24,174 nt of DNA from Asterionellopsis glacialis. Lineage: Eukaryota > Bacillariophyta > Plagiogrammaphyceae > Rhaphoneidales > Asterionellopsidaceae. A program made the position numbers and the translations under genes. Every line of letters starts with the position of its first letter. Within the stretch, counting starts at the first letter, position 1. The stretch is from contig WKLE02005026.1 of assembly GCA_014885115.2 (NCBI GenBank), positions 1-24,174 of the forward strand. The letters run 5' to 3'. The notes below the pieces were generated by a model, which was not told where the DNA came from, made no database searches, and saw only the letters and a list, made by a program, of their open reading frames with translations. This document shows positions 8,786-19,510 of the stretch, in pieces.

Positions 8786-11700
8786 ATGTCGTCGTTGATT
8801 TCTTCATTCGACATGGATAAGCTATCAAAAGTTTGGATTCCGCTATTACGTATTATTGCGGCTATCGCAGTAGTATATTACACCAGTGATGCACCAAAGT
8901 AAGTTATTGGCATGAAAACGTACAAAAGAGAAATGAATTTCTTGTAGATTCTCTGTACAATTTTTTGAATCTAGTACATCTCATCTTAATGTTTGTTGAT
9001 GTTGCATCGATTCATAGACGCCCAAGACTTTTCTCAGGCCTATCGACAGCTGTTGTTGCAGCTTTCCTTTCGTTCACTTTGTTGCAAGAACCGCTTGCTT
9101 CTGTAGGTTTGGATCTTGCTGATGTTGCCCTTTATGTGTTGGCGATCAATGCTGCCCTTGTGGGATTAGCTCTTGGAGTTTTGCTACCAAATTCATTCTC
9201 TGGGGCATGCTTTGGACTTGCCTTGCTACTATTGGGTGGTACTTTCAATACAAGTGACTTTTCATTGTATTTTTGGATTTCGGGACCTGTCCTTGCATTA
9301 GTGGGTTCCTTAGTTTCACTACGGTAAGTTTGCTGAAAGGGGATGTATATATTATGAAACCTATATATGTAAAGAATTCCGGTACTCATTTCTTTGAGAA
9401 AACTTCTTGCTGCATTGCTGCGATTATGAAAGATTGGATTTGTTGCCCATGGCTACTGTCCTTGTCATGGGAGGACTTGTGGGGTGCTTGGCAGTGCAAC
9501 CAATGTGTTCATCCTTGATGGAAATTGTACGTGGATTTCACTTTGTACCTCCACCGGTACTTGACATGCAGGACATTTCCACCGTGCTTGAAGCGTACGA
9601 AGTAGGATTAGCATGGATTGCATCATCGTTTTTGGTTGGTGCTTCGATTTTTTACTACAATGGCGCTTCGGGCTTTACTTTGATCCGTGCATCATCACAA
9701 TCGGCTCCACCCAAGCCTAAACCCATGAAACCCACCACCAAGCCAGCCTATCAACGTGATGGACCCTCTGCTGTACCAGATGCGTACAATATGTTCGATC
9801 CTGCGGATCTTCCTCCTCGTCTTGCCGAATATGCCAACATGGTCTACTCGGCCTGTGAGGATCTTGGAAACTTCTTCGGCTTTCAAGATTCGTCGGTACG
9901 GAATCAAGCTGAACACTTGTTGATTTTGCTCAGTAACAACCGTAGATACATGAGCAGTCATATCTTACCACCATCGGTACAACCACCAAGTCCAATCCAT
10001 GCATTGCACGCCAAGGTTTTCTCCAATTACATGAAATGGTGTCGTGCCATGGGTGTCCCACCAAACTTCTCCAAGATGAACGCATCCATGTCAGCTCCAC
10101 CTCCAGTAGCTAGTCGTGTGGTTGATCTTGTATTGTTCTTTTGCATTTGGGGTGAAGGTGCTAATATCCGTCACATGCCCGAATGTATGTGGTTCCTTTA
10201 TCACAAAATGATGGAAGAATACACTGGAAGTGAGGGATACACTCAAACTCGTAGTTTGTATGCTGGTCACTTTATTGATAACATTGTCGCACCCATCTAC
10301 GAGATTGTTGCTACGGTAAGTTTTTACTACACATATTGGAATATGAAAATCATTTTATATTTTGAAAACAGAGTAACTCAACTCTTGATACCTGTTCTTT
10401 CGTTGTTGTTTCTTCAGAATATGAAATCCAAGGCTGATCACCCGGACAAGCGTAACTACGATGACTTTAATGAATTCTTTTGGTCTCGTAGATGTTTGAC
10501 GTTTTCCTACTCATCCGAAGAACGCGAAAAGAATGTTCCTGGAATGGGTGAACGCCCGTTTGGGCAGACCCTCCCGCCCATCACGGAGGGACTTGTTGCG
10601 GCACCCAAAACATTCCTTGAAAAGAGATCATGGTTACGCGGAATCCTTGCTCTCAGTCGTATTGTGGAATGGCATATTGCTACGTTTTACCTTCTTGTTG
10701 TAACAGCCTTTGCAAGAGAACTTGTGTGGGGATGGGTCTATTTCCTTCAAGTAGCAAGTGGAGTCTTTTGGGTGTTAAACTCATTACACCTAGGATGGGG
10801 GCTTCTTGAGGTATGGGCTAGTTATCCTGGAATCAAACTCACAGGAACAGCCGTGTGTGGGTCATTCTTTACCCTTATCGCACGGTACCTTATTTTGGTT
10901 TATCAAACCCTTTACATTACCTGGGCATTTTCCCCGCGTATGACAACTCATCTTGGAATTGATGAGGATGCAACATTTTGGTTCTGGCAGTACATTTGGT
11001 TGTCCCTACTTTGTATGATTCCTTACTTGTTTGACTCCTTCATTCAGATGATTCCATCATTATCAACAAGTCTCTACACCAGTCAAAATGTTTACGTGCA
11101 GTCCTTCCTCAACATTCTCTTTCCACTCAGTCGCATTTATACTGGGAAAGAAGTGCATGAATCATTCCAACATGCTGCTGTCTACATGTTCTATTGGGGA
11201 ACACTCATTGTATGGAAGCTTTTCTTTTCATACGTATTTGAGGTATACTCCATGGTCCTCCCTTCTCTTGAGATGGTAGATGACTACATGAATTACCCTG
11301 ATCAAAGCTTTATGAAGATGGCTCTGCTCTTGATTTTACGGTGGTCACCACAATTTGTTGTATATATCATTGACATGAGTATCTGGTACGCCGCATGGCA
11401 AGCAGTTGCAGGAACTACCGTTGGATTTTCTGAGCATCTTGGAGATATTCGGTCGGTTGATGACATTCGTCAAAACTTTGGTCAGGCGCCTGAAAACTTT
11501 TGCAAGAAAATGTTGTCTCCGGATGCTGGAAGCCGTCGTGGCTCTTCCGCAAGCTTCCTTGGTGGATCGAGTTCCAATAACATCCCCAACAGCGAAGGTG
11601 CATCATTGCTTGGTACTGACCCACACAGATTGCAAAGCTATGTGAACAGACTTCTTGATGTCCGTATTCAAAAATGGGTAATGTTCAGTGCCGCATGGAA

Positions 11701-14700
11701 TGAAATTATTGATTACTTTAGACAAGAGGATATTGTTTCGACTTCGGAGAGTGACAATCTCAAATTCAGCAGATTTGATGGCTTCAGCCAAGCAATCTAT
11801 CTGCCTGTCTTCCAGACTGCTGGTGTGATTGACAATGTTCTTTCAGAGATTGAACGCCCTCTCGATGATCTCCCGATTGTTACGGACGAAATATTGTTTA
11901 AACCTATTTCGGGTCATGTAACAATGCTTACCGCAGTTTCTGAGGTTTGGGAATTGGGTAGCTTCGTATTCCTTCAGCTGCTTGGGTCAGTACACAATGA
12001 TGACTTCTCAACAGTCATGAATACAATCTTGAAGTGGAGTGAAAACGGATGCCTAACCAGCTATGTGAAGCTGGAAAGCATGCGAACCGTCATGAATCAC
12101 TTTGTTGGCCTCATCAGTATCCTTGAGAAGGGCATTGGTAAGAGAAAGGCATCAGCAATGCCTCGCTCCAGAAATACTGTGAAACCCAAGTCTGTTGCCC
12201 CAAAGCCTGTTACATCAGGAGGTATGCGTCGTGCGGTGAGTGCAACTTCACTAAGCAGCATTGAGACAGACACAAAACAAGAAAAGAAGAAAACCGCCTC
12301 CGCCAAGTCTGGGCGGGAACAGCCTTCTGAGGTATTTCTCGATGCACTCCGCGATCAAGTGCGCGACAAACTCCGTAACATGTTTCATGCAATCAAGGGT
12401 ATTTTGAAGAACTCTGCCGTTGACGCTGAATGTAGAGATGTTCTCGACAGAATTACTTTCTTGCTCAGTATGGAGAATGGCTTCCTTTGGGATAATGCTT
12501 ACGCCTCTGACCAACTTGATGATGTTTCAAAGAATATCACCTTCAAGGCAGTTCTGAAGAAAATCCACGGCCTTGTTGCCTGCCATCCTGATGATGTGGA
12601 GCCAAAATCAAAAGAAGTCCGCCGTCGTTTGACGTTCTTCGTCAACTCTCTTTTCATGGATATGCCAGATGCACCATCTATTCATGATATGTTTTCGTGG
12701 AATGTTCTCACTCCTTACTACTCAGAGGATGTAACCTACACCAAAGGTGACCTTGAAAAACGTTCTGATGCACTTGGTGTGTCTACTTTGTTGTACTTGC
12801 AAACTCTTTATCGCGCTGACTGGAATAACTTTATGGAACGTTTGGGAATTACAAATGAAGAAAACATCTGGTCGAAGAAATTCATCAATGAAACGAGGCG
12901 ATGGGCAAGTATTCGTGCTCAAACACTTTCTAGAACTGTGAACGGGATGATGTATTCTGAAAAGGCTTTACGTCTCCTTGCAAATTTGGAACGTCTCGAC
13001 GAAGAAACAACAAATGACTTACTCGGAGAAAAGTTTGGTTACATTGTATCTTGTCAAGTTTATGGTAACATGAAACGTAACCAAGATCCCAAAGCAGATG
13101 ACATCGAGCAGTTGATGCATCAATTCCCCCATTTGAGAGTTGCATACATCGACAACATGCGTCTCAATCGTTCAGGTGCTTCAGTATTCCACTCGGTGTT
13201 GGTCAAGAGTGATGGTCGTGGATCGATTCAAGAAATTTACCGAGTACGACTTCCCGGAAATCCTGTCATTGGTGAAGGAAAACCCGAGAACCAAAATCAT
13301 GCCATGATTTTCACTCGCGGAGAATTCCTTCAAACTATTGACATGAATCAAGAGGGATACTTTGAGGAAGCCTTGAAGATGCGTAACTGTCTCCAAGAAT
13401 TTGCCAAGAGAGAGGGCCCATTACCAACAACAATCCTTGGATTGAGGGAACACATCTTCACAGGTAGTGTCAGTTCATTGGCCAACTATATGGCCTTACA
13501 AGAAACGTCATTCGTCACTCTAGGACAAAGAGTTTTGACGAAGCCTCTATGTATCCGTTTACATTACGGTCACCCTGATATCTTCGACAAACTTTTCTTC
13601 ATTACTCGTGGTGGAATCAGTAAGAGTTCAAAAGGTATTAACCTTTCCGAGGATATTTTTGCAGGTTACAACAATGCCATTCGTGGAGGGTCTGTTGGCT
13701 TTAAAGAGTATGTCCAAGTAGGAAAGGGTCGTGATGTCGGAATGAGTCAAATTTACCAGTTTGAGGCCAAACTTAGTCAAGGTGCAGCAGAGCAAAGTTT
13801 ATCAAGAGATGTGTACCGCCTGAGTCATCGATTGGATTTCTCTCGTCTCCTCTCTTATTACTACGGTGGTATTGGTCACTACTTTTCCAACGTATTGACA
13901 ATTCTCACCGTTTACATTGTTGTCTACTTGATGGCTGCTCTTGCAATTTACGATATGGAGAAGATTGGCGAGAGAAAAATTACACCTATGGGAACCATTC
14001 AGATGTTGCTGGGAGGTCTTGGTCTTTTGCAAACAATTCCACTTTTTGCCACCCTTGGAGTTGAACGTGGTTGGTGGGAAAGTTTCCGTGAAATTGTTCA
14101 TGTCTTTGTCACGGGAGGTCCCTTTCACTTCATGTTTCATATCCAAACGAAAGCGAATTACATGGCACAAACAATTTTGGTAGGTGGAGCCAAATACCGC
14201 GCCACTGGTCGTGGGTTTGTAACTCAGCACACTCCTTTTGATGAACAGTTCAGATTTTTCTCAGCAAGTCATCTTTACCTTGGTGTAGAACTTGCTGCAG
14301 GATTGGTTCTTGTTGCAATTTTTTCATCGGCTGGGCAGTATGCTGGAAGAACTTGGTCCTTGTGGTTGGCGTCGTTGTCTTTCCTAGCAAGTCCTTTCTG
14401 GTTCAATCCTCTTACATTTGACTGGAATGTTGTCACGTCAGACTATGAAATATGGTTGCGATGGATGCGTGGTACCTCTGGAGGACCTCAGAAAAGCTGG
14501 TCTATGTGGTGGACTGACGAAAACAGTTTCTACAGCAAGATGCCTTTGACCTCGAAGTCTCTTTTTGTTATCAAGGCTACCTTATTTGTTTTGCTCGGAG
14601 AAGGTATTCGTCGTTCCGAATTCATGATGTCCGACCCGTACCTGAACAAGCCTGCCATAAGTGTTGGCAAGGTGTTGATCTTTATAATTGCTTTCCTTGC

Positions 14701-15520
14701 ACTTGGTTGGGTTTTTACTGCCAAGGAACGAACTTTGCCTTATCCAGTCCGACGTACGCTTGGAATTTTGATTAGTGTGTGTCTGGTCGCTGGAATTGTC
14801 ACTGTCTTCATGGAGGATACTGACTGCATCCGTTACACCATGGCTACATACTACTTTGTTGGCGCAGTGTGTCAACTTGGGTTGTTGGCTGGTGTGAAGC
14901 AGGTGAAGCACTTTTACATGATACATGATCTTGTATGTGGGCACATCATTTTCGTCCCACTCTTTGTTTTGGGTGCATTGCAGCTTCCTCGGCATATTCA
15001 GACATGGCTACTGTATCACAATGCGCTTTCCACTGATGTCGTTGTTAGTGACATTCTTCGATATGCTCGCAAAACGCAAGAGACTGGTGGCAGTCGCGGT
15101 AGTGCCGAAAACGAAGACCTTGTCGAGCAAGTAACTGAATTAAGAAAGCTTGTTCAGAAACAAGAACAAATGCTTGCTTCGGTTAGCTTTGTGGAAGGCG
15201 GCGCAGCTGGTGCAAGCGCCTCATCAGGAGGTGCAGGCCAAGCTAAAAGCACAACTGCATCAAGTTCAAATACTCCTAGTGCAGGTCAAAATCAAACGGC
15301 CTCCATTGTTCGACCTGCAGTAGAAAGCGGTTTGAAATACAATCGAGCCCTAAGCTTGTCAGGTCTCGACGTCTGGGGCACCATGGCCTTTGGTGATGTA
15401 GGAATGAACGATCCGCAAGCTGGTGTTAGTGGAGTTGACACTTCGCAACAGCAGTCGCAAAGTTCGTCAACGTCACAAGGATTCTCTTTCACTCAACCAG
15501 ACACCATGCCCCCTAGATAA
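8786..15520 (+). CDS. 1,3-beta-glucan synthase (GT48, callose synthase/FKS family), 4 exons
   Basis: Exons are 8786-8898, 9018-9323, 9433-10315 and 10418-15520; introns are 119, 109, 102 and all GT-AG. The CDS is 6405 nt, 2134 aa. The first two exons and the start of the third encode several hydrophobic helices. FKS1_dom1-type sequence follows (about residues 300-420: NNRRYMSSHILPPS, LVLFFCIWGEGANIRHMPEC). A central multi-helix membrane block runs to about 800. The catalytic Glucan_synthase domain starts near 1167 (RRRLTFFVNSLFMDMPDAPS, LTPYYSEDVTY). It continues with YRVRLPGNPVIGEGKPENQN (about 1389), FTRGEFLQTIDMNQEGYFEE, REHIFTGSVSSLANYMALQE and LHYGHPDIFDKLFF. Six or more C-terminal helices end near 1985. 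A coiled coil (about 1995-2020) and a Ser/Gln-rich tail follow. It polymerises UDP-glucose into beta-1,3-glucan, in diatoms either storage chrysolaminarin at the vacuole or wall callose; the sequence does not decide. The third intron acceptor is pyrimidine-poor. Confidence 0.96.
10316..10417 (+). other. 102-nt intron of the glucan synthase, stop-free and in frame
   Basis: It begins GTAAGT and ends TTTCTTCAG, in phase 0 between GCT ACG and AAT ATG. Its length is divisible by three and it has no in-frame stop, so simple ORF calling reads straight through it and adds 34 hydrophobic residues. The flanking sequence (PIYEIVAT then an acidic KRNYDDFNEFFW block) matches the family only when it is removed. 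Confidence 0.85.
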
Positions 15521-15573
15521 ATAACTCCTTTAGATAGTCTACTTTTTATATGTACAAATGTTTCTTTCTGTCT

Positions 15574-16430
15574 TTACATCCTCTTAAACGAACGTCGTTG
15601 TGCCGTTTCCTTGAAGGAAAATAGCTTTTCATAGTTGTGTAAACGTGGTATTGTACCATCCAACCGCCCTTGCGTAAGTAATCTGCTCAAAAAAGGTACG
15701 GAGAGTAGTCCTGCATGGTTCAGAAATTCAGGCATTTGTGCCCATCTATGAGCGAGTACACGACCAATATTTGGAGATATTGCTAGATATACTTATGACA
15801 ATTGTTTAATTTAGTACACAGAATCGCAATAGCAATAGAAATAATCATGATGCATGTTTTAATTTTTGTGATGTAACACTCGTTGTGTACCATTGTAACC
15901 ATTCATATATTCATCTTGTTCCTGTAGAATTGGTATGCTCGTTGACACCATGTTGCTATATCGTCCAATGAAACCTACAACATCTTCACTGGTAGTAGTG
16001 GTGATAGTAGTAGCAGCATTCTCATTCTTAGTAATATCACTAGTAGGATCTTTCCTTGCTGTCCTTGTTAATTTTTTGGTAGTGTGATGATGATTATGAA
16101 ACCCATATTCTTCCCATAACATTACAGGTATCTGTCTCCAATTATACAAATCTTTAGGTGTACCTGTTCGTGCTTGATCTCTCTTGATTTCTACATCTGT
16201 ACGTCCAACACATACCGGTACTTCCACAATCACTTCTTCTACAGATTGACTCTATGCATAAATCCATGATTCTACCATTTTTGAATACGCCTTATATTTT
16301 TCTGTCGAAGTACGTACCTGCCCTCCTTCGTAACAAAAAATCTGACAAAGTCGTAACCTACCCGATTTTGTCAAAAATGGATCTGTGACACTGTAGCAAG
16401 TACTGGTAGGTCCTTGTGAATAATTGTCAT
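15574..16430 (-). CDS. Probable spliced gene of unknown function (about 198 aa), 5' end uncertain
   Basis: The best-supported exons are 16251-15891 and 15782-15574. The last one was found by reading through the gap. After the acceptor ATATCTAG it stays open for 68 codons to a TAA (ISPNIGRVLAHRWAQMPEFL, LLSVPFLSRLLTQGRLDG). The intron between them is 15890-15783 (108 nt, GTACAC...CTAG); a donor 9 nt upstream fits equally. Upstream, an acceptor GCATAG at 16252 removes an in-frame TAG. A possible first exon is 16430-16404 (ATGACAATTATTC, donor GTACTT). The protein contains SVEEVIVEVPVCVGRTDVEI, TPKDLYNWRQIPVMLWEEYG and a Thr/Asn-rich low-complexity stretch (about residues 65-85). No signal peptide or membrane helix is seen and I do not recognise the family. 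It is tail-to-tail with the glucan synthase, 53 bp apart. Confidence 0.5.
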
Positions 16431-16676
16431 TTTTCGCACGAAGCACACCTTTGTCGGGAAGGAAACGTTACAACTGCGATTCTGACAAGAAACACTTTGT
16501 AAAATCCAACGCCAAAATAGCTCTTCGAATCAACGATGAACTGCCTTTTGTAGAAACAAGGGCAATTCAATGCGCTATTTGACCCGAACTGAAAGGGAAT
16601 TGCTTTTGAAAAATAAAAAAATATTCCAATATATATATTACAACTTTAGTAATATACTCGTAAGATAGTGGTTAGT

Positions 16677-18065
16677 TTACGAATGTTTTACTGCTTTTTT
16701 TGCAACCCAACCAATACCTTTCCCTATCCCTTTGGCTGTTGATTTCATAATACCTGTTTGATCTTCTACTTTTTTTACTTGTGAACCAGCTTGGGCAATA
16801 AGTCCACCAGCACCCTTGATACCTTTACCAACTTTGGTATCTCGTGTAGCTGCATATGCCATCCCACCCGCAGCTGCTATACCTGCAAGAGGTCCTAATA
16901 CAACTAACCCTGTAATACCACCAATAGCAGATGCACCCATTACAGCAGCACCCTTACCACCACCACCTTTACTACTACGAGCCCCATCATTTCCAGTGTT
17001 AAAAAAACTTCTGGTGCCTGAACTACTGCTAATACCATAATCTTCAGATGCAGTCTTGTGACTCTTGCTTTGATTCAAATCTGTATTGTACCATCGCTGT
17101 CCTGATTCCTCTGTCATTACTGTACTACTGGTCTCTGCTGCATATTGTGAAGTTGTATTAGTATTCCGTCTTCTGCCATACCAAGGAATGGAATTAGCAT
17201 TACTATTTCTCTCAGCAACAGCAGCCCCGCTGCCATCATTATTAGCACTGTTGTTGGAGTCAGTCTTCTTGTGATTGCTGTCTTTGGTTCCACTACCTCC
17301 CAGATTAGTCGATATGGTCTTTGTGAATTGTTGTGCTTTTGGAAGTAAACCAAATCCAAGTGGTCCACCCTTACTACTGTTGTAATTATTGTTTGTACCG
17401 CCCCTTCTTCCTTTTGTTTGTTTTTGTTGTGCTTCTTCTGTCAATAATTCTTCCGCGTATAATGCAGCTTCTCGTGCTTGACGCAGAACCGGATCATCCT
17501 CATCATTCTCACCATCATCAGTATGGTCTACAGGGTTTTCTTGGTCATAATGTTCCTGGTTGTAATTTTCAACTTCTTTTTCTCCTCCTTGATTATGACT
17601 ATTGTTGTTGTTGTTGTTGTCGTATTTGTTCTTGTTCGATATATCTTGAATACCCAAGAACAATCTATTTGTATTATTCTTATCATTCGATGGTGTCATG
17701 GTATTTGATACACTTGTTGCAACGCTGCCATCATTTATATGATAATTTGAAGGTTGATCTTGTTGAAGCCACTGAGGTTCTGATCCCACTGCTGACGATG
17801 AGTAGGCTGCAACACTTGGTGTACCGCCACCCATCAAGTATGGTTGTTGCTGTTGTTGCTGCTGTGGCATCATCATGGCTAACCCTGCAAACGGATCTTG
17901 TTTCTGATTTTGCTCTTGCTCTTGTCCGAAATGAGTGGTATTTTTTGTTTCCTGAGCAAAAGACATTCCATTCATGGTTGTTGTTACTGTATTCAAGTTG
18001 TTATTGTTGCCTTGTGTTTGCGTTTGTGATGGTTCTTGTTGTTCTTGTTGCCAAGAGGAATACAT
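16677..18065 (-). CDS. Q/N-rich low-complexity protein with C-terminal glycine-zipper-like hydrophobic segment
   Basis: Intronless frame, 462 aa, starting MYSSWQQEQQEPSQTQTQ. Residues 1 to about 190 are rich in Gln, Asn, Ser and Met (a poly-Gln run near 70-77, a poly-Asn run near 150). A short acidic helical part follows (DDPVLRQAREAALYAEELLT, about 190-210), then more Asn/Ser/Gly-rich sequence. From about 370 the character changes: GAAVMGASAIGGITGLVVLG, then LAGIAAAGGMAYAATRD, a Gly/Ala-spaced hydrophobic stretch of about 35 residues of glycine-zipper type. An amphipathic basic tail (KVGKGIKGAGGLIAQAGSQV, GIGKGIGWVAKKAVKHS) ends the protein. The segment could insert in or lie on a membrane. 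I do not recognise a named family, and function is unknown. Confidence 0.8.
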   Translation of the reverse strand: MYSSWQQEQQEPSQTQTQGNNNNLNTVTTTMNGMSFAQETKNTTHFGQEQEQNQKQDPFAGLAMMMPQQQQQQQPYLMGGGTPSVAAYSSSAVGSEPQWLQQDQPSNYHINDGSVATSVSNTMTPSNDKNNTNRLFLGIQDISNKNKYDNNNNNNSHNQGGEKEVENYNQEHYDQENPVDHTDDGENDEDDPVLRQAREAALYAEELLTEEAQQKQTKGRRGGTNNNYNSSKGGPLGFGLLPKAQQFTKTISTNLGGSGTKDSNHKKTDSNNSANNDGSGAAVAERNSNANSIPWYGRRRNTNTTSQYAAETSSTVMTEESGQRWYNTDLNQSKSHKTASEDYGISSSSGTRSFFNTGNDGARSSKGGGGKGAAVMGASAIGGITGLVVLGPLAGIAAAGGMAYAATRDTKVGKGIKGAGGLIAQAGSQVKKVEDQTGIMKSTAKGIGKGIGWVAKKAVKHS

Positions 18066-18370
18066 TATTTTTAAATGTTAGCAATTCAACAGTTGTTGTT
18101 CTCCTGTTCTTTTTTGTTCATCTATAATCTTTTAAAAAAAATATCAGTACAATTCGTTCTGCTTTTTTGATCTTATTTTCTTTTTGTTTTCTCTATATTT
18201 ATTATTATTATTATCGTTTATCATTCGTTGTCCATTATTGTCACCATTGGAACAAATTTCCGTGCAGCGCTGGTGCTGTGTGTGAAAGGAGGCACAGAAG
18301 AGAGAGATCAAGTATCGGTACTCCATGTACCGCACCATTGAGGGTGAAGTATGGGCTGGCGACAAGGAGG

Positions 18371-18482
18371 GAATGTTCGATGTACCTCGCTCCCGAAGGA
18401 TCCAGAAAGACCAACGAGAAGGGCCGACGAGACGGTCTCCCGATGATGATGCGGGAGGCGGTACCAGATACATCGAACATTC
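18371..18482. repeat. 14-bp perfect inverted repeat inside a GC-rich island
   Basis: GAATGTTCGATGTA at 18371-18384 is the exact reverse complement of TACATCGAACATTC at 18469-18482. The arms enclose 84 bp. Just inside, CTCCCG (right of the left arm) and CGGGAG (left of the right arm) can also pair, which suggests an extended imperfect hairpin. The surrounding 18301-18540 is about 57% G+C by hand count, against clearly AT-rich flanks. Confidence 0.8.
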
Positions 18483-18695
18483 ACGACCCGGAGGTCCGGC
18501 CCGACGTAAAGCTGGGCTACCTCACCCTCGTGGTGGATTGGTACTTCCCGCTCTCAAAAGTTGTCAACCATGCTCGATTGTCGTGTTCGATGCTTTTTCT
18601 TGTCTTCCACGACATATTCTATACTGTATTCAGAACCGTATAATATTGATAATCTATTTTTGAAATTTCGGTCATATTCTGCAAATGTATTTTTT

Positions 18696-18755
18696 TTGTA
18701 CTTTCCCGCTCGAGTTATGATCCACATGCTGCTCGCAGCTGGCGGGAAAGTACAA
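18696..18755. repeat. 14-bp perfect inverted repeat (hairpin)
   Basis: TTGTACTTTCCCGC (18696-18709) and GCGGGAAAGTACAA (18742-18755) are perfect reverse complements separated by 32 bp. It lies between AT-rich sequence and close to several copies of the GTACCTGG motif. It could be the stem of a small non-coding RNA, a terminator-like structure or the remnant ends of a small inverted-repeat element; nothing decides between these. Confidence 0.8.
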
Positions 18756-18792
18756 TTTATAATGGTGATTCACATGGTCATTATTAATTATC

Positions 18793-18859
18793 GTACAGGT
18801 ACCAGGTACAGGCGAACCTGGTAGGACCTATTTAATAATTGTATCAGGTACCTGTACAG
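18793..18859. repeat. Cluster of ACCAGGTACAG / CTGTACCTGGT motifs
   Basis: GTACAGGTACCAGGTACAGG (18793-18812), AACCTGGTAGG just after it, and ATCAGGTACCTGTACAG (18843-18859) are overlapping direct and inverted copies of one short palindromic word. Other copies are at 63-72, 85-101, 3809-3818, 19400-19411, 19487-19510 and 19670-19679. Confidence 0.7.
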
Positions 18860-19152
18860 TTGTTTCACCTACTGAATGTACAGGAAATTTTTAAATATTT
18901 TGTGACTTCCTTTTTGTTAAGTATTTATCATCCGTTCAAATATATACAGTACAAATTTAGTCCGGTAAAGAACTTTTCAGTCCTGTATTTTTTTGTCACT
19001 GTTACGTATTCACTTGTATGAAATGTTTGCGGAAAATTCTTGTATACAACTATCCAAAATGGTGTACTCTCAATTCGTTGGTGTTAATTTTATGTGTTCC
19101 TATGATAATTTTTTCATATATATATAGGAAGATATATATGCCTTGTTTGAAC

Positions 19153-19226
19153 ATTCGTCGATCTTGTTCGACCGCCAGTGTAATTGACCAATTTTTTCGG
19201 AATTTTAAAATTCGTCGATCTTGTTC
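19153..19226. repeat. 17-bp direct repeat, two copies
   Basis: ATTCGTCGATCTTGTTC occurs at 19153-19169 and again at 19210-19226, 57 bp start to start. As 57 is divisible by three, a minus-strand frame reads the same EQDRR peptide twice, but that frame has no recognisable domain, so I treat it as a repeat only. Confidence 0.8.
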
Positions 19227-19486
19227 CGCAAAAATAACGTCGAAAAGCTGCGATACGTTGGTTGGAATTTTTAGTAGATCGGCGTCCGTTGGATCTACGG
19301 CCAAAAAATGCATTTGTGACTTCGGTTAGATTTTTGGATTATTCTCTATAATCAATTTGAACTTTACCTAGTAATATGGAGTTTGCCATAATAATTATAT
19401 ACCAGGTACAGTAATTGAAACCTTTTTTTTAAATATATGCGGCAAGCTCTACGGTTCCCGCCAAAATATCCCAACCTTGGTTTCGA

Positions 19487-19510
19487 GGTACTGTACCTGG
19501 TACCAGGTAG
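19487..19510. repeat. Palindromic copy of the GTACCTGGTACCAGGTA motif
   Basis: The core TACCTGGTACCAGGTA is a 16-bp perfect palindrome, preceded by GGTACTG. This is the most symmetrical copy of the motif in the window and lies about 310 bp upstream of the DUF1800 start codon. Confidence 0.75.

Noticed and set aside
17333..18127. 264-aa plus-strand ORF rich in Cys, Leu and Tyr
   Set aside because: Antisense shadow of the Q/N-rich gene; composition is explained by reversed CAA/AAC repeats.
19050..19329. Small ORFs on both strands containing the duplicated EQDRR / IRRSCS peptide
   Set aside because: They overlap on opposite strands, derive from the 17-bp direct repeat, and show no domain.
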